A DNA stretch of 5,175 nt from assembly GCA_021777365.1 (NCBI GenBank), contig JAJYDP010000405.1, positions 1 to 5,175 of the forward strand, in the 5' to 3' direction. The notes beneath the pieces are model-generated. The model did not search any database. It was not told the DNA's origin and saw nothing but the letters and a program-made list of their open reading frames with translations. Of this stretch, positions 1 to 5,175 are shown piece after piece. How positions within the stretch are numbered: position 1 is the first letter of the stretch; each line of letters begins with the position of its first letter. This stretch comes from Chloroflexota bacterium. GTDB taxonomy: Bacteria > Chloroflexota > Limnocylindria > Limnocylindrales > CSP1-4. Position numbers and translations under genes: made by a program.

Positions 1-924
1 CTCCACGATATCCATCGCGGCCAGGGTGACGCTCCCCACGATCCGGCGAACCGCCCGCAGGAGCTCGCGGGTGAGCATCCCGCCCGGCTCGGGCGTGCCC
101 GTGCCGGGCGCCATGCCCGGATCGATCACGTCGATGTCGATGGAGAGGTAGATCGCATCGGGCCCGTCGAGCGCCTCCGAGATCGCGTCGTCGATGACGG
201 CGTCCGCCCCCCGCTCCTCGATCTCGCGCATGCGGTGCCAGCGCATCTGCTGTTGCTGCATCCACGCGAAGACCTCCGGGCCGGGCCAGTACCCGCGCAG
301 CCCGACCTGCACGAAGTTGCGGCCGCTGACTGCCCCCGACTCGATCAGCCGCCGCATCGGCGTCCCGTGCCCCGCCAGAACCCCCCAGTCGTCAGGCGCG
401 GTGTCGGCGTGCGCGTCGAAATGGACGATGCCGATCGACCCGGGCGCGCGCAGCTCCGCGATTGCGGTGGCAGACGGCCAGGTGATCGAATGATCGCCCC
501 CGAGGATGATCGGGATCGCGCCGGTCGCGGCCACGTCACGAACCTTGCGGTAGATCATCGCGTGGCCGCGATCGAGCCAGGCCGGCACGATGTTGACATC
601 ACCGGCGTCGACCACGTCGAGCACGTCAAACGGCTCGACGTCCAGCTGGATCGAGTGCAGCGAGCCGGTGGTGTAGGTGGCCTCGCGGATCGCGCGAGGC
701 CCGAAACGCGCCCCGGAGCGGTGGCTGACCGCGTCGTCGAACGGCGCGCCAACGATCGCGACGTCGGGCCGCCGCCGCTCGAGGTCGGCCGTGCCCGGGA
801 CGTACGGGAGCTTCGAGAAGGTGGGCATCCCCACGTACATCGGGAGGTCGAAGTCGGCGAGCGCGCCGTAGTCGCGCTCCCAGCCGTTGTCCCGGCCGAT
901 GGGCCCGGGCGAGCGATGAGCCAT
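1..924 (-). CDS. Agmatinase-family ureohydrolase (partial, C-terminus beyond left edge)
   Basis: Metal-dependent hydrolase of the arginase/agmatinase fold, which splits a guanidino group to release urea; agmatine to putrescine is the usual reaction. The frame reads without a stop through 308 residues to the window edge. All six expected Mn-binding residues are visible: H145 in GGDHS, D170, H172 and D174 in DAHAD, and D263 and D265 in SIDIDVIDP. The N-terminal MYVGMPTFSKLP segment (residues 29-40) and GLRGYWPGPEVFAWM (about 208-222) are agmatinase-like rather than arginase-like. The ATG at 924 has CGAGGAG at 931-937, 6 bases upstream; an ATG at 943 is out of frame. Family members usually run 300-350 residues, so only a short tail is missing. 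Related guanidinobutyrases, guanidinopropionases and guanidine hydrolases share these motifs, so the substrate is not settled and no symbol is given. Family assignment is very secure. Confidence 0.95.
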   Translation of the reverse strand, partial: MAHRSPGPIGRDNGWERDYGALADFDLPMYVGMPTFSKLPYVPGTADLERRRPDVAIVGAPFDDAVSHRSGARFGPRAIREATYTTGSLHSIQLDVEPFDVLDVVDAGDVNIVPAWLDRGHAMIYRKVRDVAATGAIPIILGGDHSITWPSATAIAELRAPGSIGIVHFDAHADTAPDDWGVLAGHGTPMRRLIESGAVSGRNFVQVGLRGYWPGPEVFAWMQQQQMRWHRMREIEERGADAVIDDAISEALDGPDAIYLSIDIDVIDPGMAPGTGTPEPGGMLTRELLRAVRRIVGSVTLAAMDIVE

Positions 925-988
925 CTCGCGCTCCTCGCGCCATGGACGCCGCCGGTTTCCGCGCCACGGTCCGGCGGGACGCCCGCGG

Positions 989-994
989 ATTGTA
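989..994 (-). promoter_or_regulatory. Candidate -10 element for the agmatinase-family gene
   Basis: On the minus strand this reads TACAAT, one base from the consensus TATAAT, and is an AT-rich island in very GC-rich sequence. It lies 64 bases upstream of the ATG at 924, between the stop of the membrane-protein gene and the ureohydrolase start, which would give a leader of roughly 55-60 bases. No good -35 hexamer is seen 16-18 bases further upstream, so the call rests on the -10 and its position. If real, the ureohydrolase has its own promoter rather than depending on read-through. Confidence 0.35.
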
Positions 995-1036
995 GCCGCG
1001 CGGCCGCTCCCGGCACCGCACGCTCGGTCGACCACC

Positions 1037-1411
1037 TCAGCGCTGCACGCTCAGGCTCACCTCGACGAACGCGACCATCACCACCACGAACAGCGCGATC
1101 GGCATGCTGAAGGCGTGCTGGGTCCGCAACGCCACCAGCAGCGCGACCACCAGGGCCACCCACGCCCCGCGGCGTGCCGCTCGCATCCAGTCGCCGCGAT
1201 ACGCGATCCGGCGGTGCCGGCCGAACACGGCCAGCCACGCGAGTGGCACCGCCGTCACGCCGCACGCCAGGCCGATCAACCCGGCGCCGGCGAGCTGCAC
1301 GCCGGCCTGGCCCAGCGGCGACACGCGCATCAGCACGATCCCGACGGCGCTCCAGCACGCCAGCGCGAGCGCGATGAGCGCGGTGGCGGCGACGCGGTCG
1401 CGGTGCTCCAC
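1037..1411 (-). CDS. Small membrane protein of unknown function, four predicted TM segments
   Basis: A 124-residue protein that I do not recognise. Four hydrophobic stretches are visible at about residues 8-29, 36-63, 83-97 and 101-121. Basic patches between segments 2 and 3 (GRHRRIAYRGDW, then RAARRG, about 64-82) would lie on the cytoplasmic side, giving both termini in the cytoplasm. No catalytic motif, cysteine pair or transporter signature is apparent. The start is GTG at 1411, supported by AGGAG at 1418-1422 with 6-base spacing; no in-frame ATG fits as well. It follows the helicase-nuclease by 189 bases and precedes the ureohydrolase by 112 bases, on the same strand. The ribosome-binding site and clean alternation of hydrophobic and basic segments argue that it is a real gene. 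An accessory role for either neighbour is possible but nothing in the sequence shows it. Confidence 0.72.
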   Translation of the reverse strand: MEHRDRVAATALIALALACWSAVGIVLMRVSPLGQAGVQLAGAGLIGLACGVTAVPLAWLAVFGRHRRIAYRGDWMRAARRGAWVALVVALLVALRTQHAFSMPIALFVVVMVAFVEVSLSVQR

Positions 1412-1417
1412 CAGGTG

Positions 1418-1422
1418 CTCCT
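1418..1422 (-). promoter_or_regulatory. Ribosome-binding site fixing the GTG start at 1411
   Basis: AGGAG on the minus strand ends 6 bases before the GTG at 1411-1409. It is the main reason to choose this start for the small membrane protein, because the reading frame has no convincing ATG near its beginning. Confidence 0.6.
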
Positions 1423-1483
1423 GTACGAGAAGTGGTCGAAGGGCTCACCGCACGGCCGGCGCCGACACGGGCGGCCCGAGTCT

Positions 1484-1515
1484 ACCCGGGCGGGAGGTCA
1501 CCCGGGCGGGACATC
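1484..1515. repeat. Two tandem copies of a 16-bp GC-rich unit
   Basis: Positions 1484-1499 and 1500-1515 are adjacent 16-bp units. Both begin ACCCGGGCGGGA and differ only at units' positions 13-14 (GG versus CA), so 14 of 16 bases match. They lie in the non-coding gap between the helicase-nuclease stop and the small membrane protein start. The CCCGGG core is itself palindromic, so each unit could be a weak protein-binding site, or this may be simple slippage in GC-rich sequence. Confidence 0.5.
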
Positions 1516-1518
1516 GGC

Positions 1519-1538
1519 CGGGCGCAACCGGGTGCAAC
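1519..1538. repeat. Short 10-bp tandem repeat next to the 16-bp repeat
   Basis: CGGGCGCAAC at 1519-1528 is followed directly by CGGGTGCAAC at 1529-1538, 9 of 10 bases matching. It sits a few bases beyond the two 16-bp units in the same non-coding gap. No function is evident. Confidence 0.4.
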
Positions 1539-1571
1539 GCCGCCGGGGGCCGTGTCGGCCGGAGCCGGGAC

Positions 1572-1604
1572 GTGACGGGACCGGACGACGGCCGGACCCG
1601 TCAC
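1572..1604 (-). terminator. Imperfect hairpin over the helicase-nuclease stop codon, possible terminator
   Basis: GTGACGGG at 1572-1579 is the exact reverse complement of CCCGTCAC at 1597-1604. Inside it, after one A-A mismatch, CCGG at 1581-1584 pairs with CCGG at 1592-1595, leaving a 7-base loop. The result is an 8+4 bp stem that includes the TGA stop at 1603-1601. In the direction of transcription no U-run follows, so it is not a classic intrinsic terminator. It could slow polymerase or protect the 3' end of the transcript. A chance stem in GC-rich sequence remains possible. Confidence 0.4.
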
Positions 1605-4600
1605 GCAGCGCTCGACGGACAGATCTCGCGGTACGGGCAGAACCGGCAGGAAACGGGATCCGGCCGCGCCCCGAAGTCGCCGGCGCGGATGCCTTCCGCC
1701 GCGCCGCGCGTCTTCGCGGCTGCACGGGCCAGCCGTCCGGGATCGGGCACCACCCGACCGGTGACCCCCGAGTCGAGGAAGGCGAGCTGCGTGACCGCCG
1801 GCAGGGCTCGCTCTCGAGCCTGCCATGCGAGCGCGTAGAGCGCGAGCTGGAGCGAGTCGCGGGCGCGCTCCCGGGCCCGGCTCTCGCCACGCACGTCGCT
1901 CGACTTGAAGTCCGTGATCACGACGCCCTCGGGCCCCTCGTCGATCCGGTCGAAGCGCCCCTGGAGGCGTATCCCGTCGAGCGTGACCGTGAACGGCTCC
2001 TCGATCGCGAGGGGTCGGAGCGGCGACACGAGCGCGCTCCCGCGGAACCGGACGAGGGCCTCACGGCCGGCCCGCAGCCGCGCCTCCTCGTGCTCCCTGG
2101 AGAGGAACCCCAGGCCGGACCACGACCGGGTGAATACCTGGAGCAGCCCCTCCTCCGAGAGCGGCCGGCCCTGCAGCTGGCTGCGACCGAAGGCCGCGAC
2201 CGCCTCGTGGAGCGCGATCCCGTAGGTGATCGCGTGGTGCGGGGGGCTGGGCAACCGAAGCAGGTGGCGGTACCGGTACCGGGCCGGACAGGACAGGTAG
2301 TCGTCGAGCTGCGTGAAGCTCAGGCCACCACCCGGCATCCCGGCGGGCGACGGAGCCGTGGGCACCGGGTCGGCCGGCCGGTGACGCTCCAACGCGCGCG
2401 CGTCCCGCGTCGTCTCGATGACAGCCGCCGGTTGGTCCAGCGCTTCCGCGACGAACGGCGACACCTGGCGGACCCGCCGGCCGCCCGTGTCGGCGGCGCT
2501 GGTCAGGATCAGCTCGTCACGGGCCCGAGTCATGGCCACGTAGCACAGCCGGCGTTCCTCGGCGAGATCGTCGGCGGTGTCGAGGCCCGTCGAGGCGTCC
2601 AGTCCGCCGGGTAGCGCGAGCGCCTCGCGGCGGGCCCGCATGGGGAAGCGGCCGTCGGCGAGGCCGGCCACGAACACGGTGCGGAACTCGAGCCCCTTGG
2701 CCTTGTGCACGGTCAGCACGGAGACGGCGTCGGGGTCGTCGCCGGGAGCGACGCCAGGGTCGTCCCCGGCCTCCGCGAGGGTGCGCAGGTGCGGGACCAG
2801 GAACGGGATCCGGGGGTCCGGCAGCAGGTCCGACTGACGGCGCACGACCTCGAAGAAGCGGGCCACGTCGAGGACCGCCTGCTCGACCTCCGGTCCACCC
2901 GCCACCAGGGACGCCAGGGTGCCGGTTCGGCGCAGGAAGTCGTACAGGACCTCCCCCGCCGCGTGCTCGTGGGACAGCGCGACCGCCGCGGTGAGGTCCT
3001 CGACCAGCCGCCGGGTCCCGGCGCGGGTCTCCTCCGACAGTCCCGGGCTCCGCCCGTCGGCGGCCTCCTGCAGCACCGCCCAGAGCGACCGGTTCGTTCG
3101 CCGTGCCGCCTCGACGAGCCGGGTCAGCTCCATGCCGCCCAGGCGGTACGGATCTTCGGTGGCGAGGGCGTAGACGTCGACCGTCGAGTCCGGGTTCGCG
3201 ACCGCGCGCAGGAACGCCAGCAGCCGCCGAACCTGCGCGCGGGCGTAGAGACGCGATGCGCCGCTGAAGCGCCAGGGGACGTCGCGGAGGTTCAGCGCCC
3301 GAAGCACCGGATCCGCGTCCGCGTTGGTGCGCACGAGCACCGCAATCTCGCCCGGCCGAACGCCGGCCTGCAGGTGCCGAGCGATCTCCTCGGCCACGAA
3401 GTCGGCCTCGTCGCTCGCGGTGGCAAAGGCGCGATGCCGGACCGGCAGCGGACGCCGGGCCCGGCGGACGGCCACCAGCCGTTTGTCGATCCCCTCCCGC
3501 ACCTCGAGGCGCACCGGGTCGTTGTGGCGGATCAGGCGGCGTGCGGCATCGAGGATGGGCGCCCGGGACCGGTGGTTGCGGCGCAGCACGATCGCCCGCG
3601 CCGAGAAGCGCTCCCGGAATTCCAGGATGTTGCGGACCGCCGCGCCGCGGAACGCGTAGATGGCCTGGTCGTCATCGCCGACCACCGTCAGGTTGCCGCG
3701 CGTGCCGGCCAGCAGCGCAAGCAGCTCGAGCTGGGATCGGTTGGTGTCCTGGAACTCGTCGACTAGGACGTACCGGAACCGCCGGTGCAGCCGCTCGCGC
3801 GCCGACGGATGGTCCCGCAGCAGGCGGAGGGCCAGGTGCACCTGGTCCCCGAAGTCCAGGCAGCCGGCCGCGGCCAGCATCTGCTGGTAACGCCCGTACG
3901 CCCGAGCCACCTCGAGGTGCGCCTCCGCCTCCTCGACCGCCGCCCGGGTTGACGACGCCGCCTCGTCGGGCACCGCCGTACCCCCCGCCGCGACCGCGTC
4001 CAGCGAGGCCTGCGCCGCCGCGGCCATCGCCTGCGCATGGTCCAGGTACGTGACCGGGTCGACGTCCTCGTCCTTGGCACGGCTGAAGAGCCCCGCCAGC
4101 GCGTCCAGGAAGCGCGTGGGGTCGCCCAGCGGCCGGTACCGGTCGAGCCCGAGCTCGAACAGGCGCTCGCGCAGGAAGACGACGGTCTCGGCGCGGGTGA
4201 GCACGCGCGGGTCCGAGGGCAGCCCAAGCTCGAAGGCGAACTCGCGAACCAGGCGGTCACCGAAGGCGTGGAAGGTGTGGATCGCGGTGTCCACGTAGCC
4301 ATACGGGACCAGCTCATCCACCCGGGCCTGCATCTCGTCGGCCGCGCGGTCCGTGAAGGTGAGGGCCAGAATCTCGGAGGGGCGAGCCCGGCGCGTGGCG
4401 ATGAGCCACGCGATCCGCCGCGTGATGACGCGCGTCTTGCCGGTGCCCGCTCCCGCGACGATCAGCAGGGGACCCTCTCCGTGCGTGACCGCCCGACGCT
4501 GCGCTCCGTCCAGGTCGCGCAGCAGCGCAGCGGCGGCAGCGGCAGCGGGCTCGGCGACCGAGGCGGGCAGGTCCGCGGGCGGGGTGGGCGTCAAGAGATC

Positions 4601-4612
4601 GATCACCCGCAC
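1601..4612 (-). CDS. UvrD/PcrA-type SF1 helicase fused to PD-(D/E)XK nuclease with Fe-S cysteines (AdnAB/RecB-like)
   Basis: An ATP-driven 3'-5' DNA helicase joined to a RecB-family nuclease, an architecture used in double-strand-break end resection and repair. Helicase motifs are intact: Q38; Walker A GAGTGKT at 54-60; Ia near 83-94; Ib IHTFHAF at 111-117; II VDEFQD at 284-289; III GDDDQAIYAFRG at 312-323; IV near 341-349; V TVHKAKGLEF at 634-643; VI YVAMTRARDE at 691-700. The nuclease spans about 765-1003: H802, D888 in GRFDRID, D901 and K903 in TDFK, Q922. C775, C989, C992 and C998 form the 4Fe-4S signature known from AddB and Cas4. An Ala/Glu-rich stretch at about 192-235 makes the 1B region about 40 residues longer than in E. 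coli UvrD. GTG at 4612 is used; GTG at 4606 has better-placed AGGG (4614-4617, spacing 7) and removes two residues. The stop is TGA at 1603-1601. The domain call is certain; whether it is AdnA-, AdnB- or stand-alone type is not. Confidence 0.96.
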   Translation of the reverse strand: MRVIDLLTPTPPADLPASVAEPAAAAAAALLRDLDGAQRRAVTHGEGPLLIVAGAGTGKTRVITRRIAWLIATRRARPSEILALTFTDRAADEMQARVDELVPYGYVDTAIHTFHAFGDRLVREFAFELGLPSDPRVLTRAETVVFLRERLFELGLDRYRPLGDPTRFLDALAGLFSRAKDEDVDPVTYLDHAQAMAAAAQASLDAVAAGGTAVPDEAASSTRAAVEEAEAHLEVARAYGRYQQMLAAAGCLDFGDQVHLALRLLRDHPSARERLHRRFRYVLVDEFQDTNRSQLELLALLAGTRGNLTVVGDDDQAIYAFRGAAVRNILEFRERFSARAIVLRRNHRSRAPILDAARRLIRHNDPVRLEVREGIDKRLVAVRRARRPLPVRHRAFATASDEADFVAEEIARHLQAGVRPGEIAVLVRTNADADPVLRALNLRDVPWRFSGASRLYARAQVRRLLAFLRAVANPDSTVDVYALATEDPYRLGGMELTRLVEAARRTNRSLWAVLQEAADGRSPGLSEETRAGTRRLVEDLTAAVALSHEHAAGEVLYDFLRRTGTLASLVAGGPEVEQAVLDVARFFEVVRRQSDLLPDPRIPFLVPHLRTLAEAGDDPGVAPGDDPDAVSVLTVHKAKGLEFRTVFVAGLADGRFPMRARREALALPGGLDASTGLDTADDLAEERRLCYVAMTRARDELILTSAADTGGRRVRQVSPFVAEALDQPAAVIETTRDARALERHRPADPVPTAPSPAGMPGGGLSFTQLDDYLSCPARYRYRHLLRLPSPPHHAITYGIALHEAVAAFGRSQLQGRPLSEEGLLQVFTRSWSGLGFLSREHEEARLRAGREALVRFRGSALVSPLRPLAIEEPFTVTLDGIRLQGRFDRIDEGPEGVVITDFKSSDVRGESRARERARDSLQLALYALAWQARERALPAVTQLAFLDSGVTGRVVPDPGRLARAAAKTRGAAEGIRAGDFGARPDPVSCRFCPYREICPSSAA

Positions 4613-4613
4613 A

Positions 4614-4617
4614 CCCT
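4614..4617 (-). promoter_or_regulatory. Weak ribosome-binding site that bears on the helicase-nuclease start
   Basis: AGGG on the minus strand lies only 1 base before the GTG at 4612 but 7 bases before the in-frame GTG at 4606. The spacing favours 4606 as the true start, which would make the protein begin MIDLLTP. The evidence is weak because the motif is only four bases long. Confidence 0.35.
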
Positions 4618-4663
4618 GCCACGCGGTCGTGCCACCTTGTGCGTCACGGGCTCCCGACCGGGA

Positions 4664-4690
4664 ATGCTATCCTTGCCGCCCGGGCGGCAA
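4664..4690 (-). promoter_or_regulatory. Candidate promoter for the helicase-nuclease
   Basis: On the minus strand TTGCCG (4690-4685) matches four of six -35 consensus bases and TAGCAT (4669-4664) is a plausible -10. The 15-base spacer is shorter than ideal. Transcription would start near 4657, giving a leader of about 45 bases. The 20-bp palindrome covers the -35 and most of the spacer. No GAAC-N4-GTTC type SOS box is visible in this intergenic region. Confidence 0.3.
4665..4673 (+). promoter_or_regulatory. Candidate extended -10 promoter for the plus-strand membrane protein
   Basis: TG at 4665-4666, one base, then TATCCT at 4668-4673 gives the TGn-TANNNT form of an extended -10 element, which can work without a strong -35; none is seen here. 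A start near 4680 would place it at the centre of the 20-bp palindrome and give a leader of about 54 bases to the ATG at 4734. It overlaps the candidate -10 of the opposite strand by two bases, so both promoters could not be occupied at once. Confidence 0.42.
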
Positions 4691-4691
4691 G
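4672..4691. promoter_or_regulatory. Perfect 20-bp palindrome, candidate operator in the divergent promoter region
   Basis: CTTGCCGCCC at 4672-4681 is followed directly by its exact reverse complement at 4682-4691; the flanking C residues at 4671 and 4692 break the symmetry. With no spacer, it fits a dimeric-repressor operator better than an RNA hairpin, although a shorter stem of about 8 bp with a 4-base loop could form. It overlaps the -10 and likely start of the plus-strand promoter and the -35/spacer of the candidate minus-strand promoter. The cognate regulator is not encoded in this window. Confidence 0.5.
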
Positions 4692-4733
4692 CCTCCGCCC
4701 CACCGATCCGATCGCACGAGGTTCCCCCGCGCC

Positions 4734-5093
4734 ATGAGCAAGCGCTCGCGCGCCACTCGGTCCACGAGACGCCCGCGGCCCCAGGCCCCGGCACCTGCAC
4801 AGCGCGCCACCGCCCCGACCCAGCGCGCGACCGCCCCGGCAGAAAGCCCGACAGCGGTCGCAACGGCCCCCGTCGCGTCCGCTGTCGCGACCCCCGAGCC
4901 GCGCTCCGCCCCCACGCGTCCGCAGGTACGCGCGAACGGCAAGCCGGGCGGGCTGCTGGCGCAGCGGGCGGCGACCGAGTACGTGTACGTGGCACAGGAC
5001 CTCCGGCGGATCGGGACGTTCGCGGCCGCCGCCGCCGTGGTCATGGCCCTCGTCTGGCTGCTCGTCGACTTCGCCCACGTCGTCGTGCTCTGA
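4734..5093 (+). CDS. Small single-pass membrane protein with basic Ala/Pro/Thr-rich N-terminus, unknown function
   Basis: A 119-residue protein that I do not recognise. Residues 1-15 are strongly basic (MSKRSRATRSTRRPR). Residues 16-66 are low-complexity Ala/Pro/Thr/Val and probably disordered, and include a doubled QRATAP at 23-28 and 30-35. Residues 80-93 (ATEYVYVAQDLRRI) look like the conserved part and lead into one hydrophobic segment at about 94-118 that ends at the C-terminus. A positive N-terminus and a terminal membrane helix suggest a tail-anchored topology with the N-terminus in the cytoplasm. The frame is open well upstream, but ATG at 4734 is chosen because upstream sequence is intergenic and holds the promoter-like signals. 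GAGG at 4717-4720 is 12 bases away, so the ribosome-binding site is poor and leaderless-like or weak initiation is possible. It is transcribed divergently from the helicase-nuclease. It may bind DNA or RNA through its basic end, but this is only inference. Confidence 0.7.
   Translation: MSKRSRATRSTRRPRPQAPAPAQRATAPTQRATAPAESPTAVATAPVASAVATPEPRSAPTRPQVRANGKPGGLLAQRAATEYVYVAQDLRRIGTFAAAAAVVMALVWLLVDFAHVVVL
4800..4841 (+). repeat. In-frame 21-bp tandem duplication within the small membrane protein gene
   Basis: Positions 4800-4820 and 4821-4841 are adjacent 21-bp units matching at 18 of 21 bases. They encode QRATAPT then QRATAPA, so the unit length is a whole number of codons and the frame is kept. 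This indicates that the low-complexity linker grew by duplication and is probably length-variable among relatives. Confidence 0.65.
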
Positions 5094-5175
5094 CCGGCCG
5101 CTGACCTGGCACCCGGTTCCCTGACCGAGCGCGGCGGCGAGGCCATGGGTCCCCGCCCTCGTGCCGGAACGGCGG
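5094..5175. other. Right-edge sequence with no supported gene
   Basis: After the TGA at 5091-5093, 82 bases remain. An ATG at 5145 opens a frame to the edge, but only 10 codons are visible and the nearest GAGG is just 2 bases upstream. There is no clear hairpin terminator after the small membrane protein gene. Confidence 0.3.

Noticed and set aside
235..1110. Long plus-strand open frame opposite the ureohydrolase
   Set aside because: It is antisense to a gene with all family motifs. Its Arg/Pro/His-rich composition is typical of a shadow frame in high-GC DNA and it runs through the intergenic gap and into the next gene.
555..1448. Minus-strand frame of 297 codons overlapping the membrane protein and the ureohydrolase
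   Set aside because: It is another frame of two better-supported genes on the same strand and is Arg/Ser/Thr/Pro-rich without motifs.
1115..2614. Plus-strand frame of 499 codons opposite the helicase C-terminus
   Set aside because: It crosses the small membrane gene, the non-coding gap and the nuclease domain in antisense. It has no domain-like pattern and is explained by lack of stop codons in GC-rich DNA.
2705..3766. Plus-strand frame of 353 codons opposite the helicase
   Set aside because: It is antisense to conserved helicase motifs III to V, with low-complexity composition and no ribosome-binding site.
4613..4733. SOS (LexA) box upstream of the helicase-nuclease
   Set aside because: I looked on both strands for GAAC-N4-GTTC and CTG-N10-CAG type sites in the divergent region and found no convincing match.
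4037..5104. Plus-strand frame of 355 codons across the helicase start and the small membrane gene
   Set aside because: It covers antisense of the helicase motor and an alternative frame of the plus-strand membrane protein, with no coherent hydrophobic or domain pattern.
5090..5127. Three CTGACC hexamers at 5090, 5101 and 5121
   Set aside because: The copies are short and unevenly spaced, and the first one overlaps a stop codon. This is weak evidence for a site.
4644..5146. Minus-strand frames opposite the small membrane protein
   Set aside because: They are Gly/Arg/Ala-rich shadows. The plus-strand frame has a clear membrane helix and promoter-like sequence upstream.
5145..5175. Possible start of a further plus-strand gene at ATG 5145
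   Set aside because: Only ten codons are visible and the ribosome-binding site spacing is poor, so it cannot be told from chance.

Overview
This is a compact stretch of very GC-rich bacterial chromosome (about 70% G+C by eye, strong G/C at third codon positions, two GTG starts). The gene content and style fit a high-GC free-living bacterium such as an actinobacterium or a Chloroflexota lineage. That placement is an impression from protein style, not a phylogenetic result. I see no mobile element, CRISPR array, tRNA or rRNA.

Layout: positions 1-924 (minus strand) hold most of an agmatinase-family ureohydrolase whose C-terminus runs off the left edge. Positions 1037-1411 (minus) encode a small, unrecognised protein with four predicted membrane segments. 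Positions 1601-4612 (minus) encode a 1003-residue UvrD/PcrA-type SF1 helicase fused to a C-terminal PD-(D/E)XK nuclease with an iron-sulfur cysteine signature. Positions 4734-5093 (plus) encode a divergent, unrecognised 119-residue protein with a basic Ala/Pro/Thr-rich N-terminus and one C-terminal membrane segment. The last 82 bases hold no gene I can support.

The three minus-strand genes point the same way but are separated by 189 and 112 bases, each gap with its own signals. They are therefore not obviously one tight operon, and their functions (DNA end processing, membrane protein, guanidino-compound hydrolysis) do not suggest one pathway. The 121-base divergent region between the helicase-nuclease and the small plus-strand gene contains a perfect 20-bp palindrome. 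It overlaps candidate promoter elements on both strands and is the most interesting regulatory signal in the window.

Overall this looks like ordinary core chromosome. The best leads are the single-chain helicase-nuclease (AdnA/AdnB-like architecture with no partner gene visible here), the shared palindrome, and the two small membrane proteins of unknown role. I do not see convincing evidence for a new multi-gene system.
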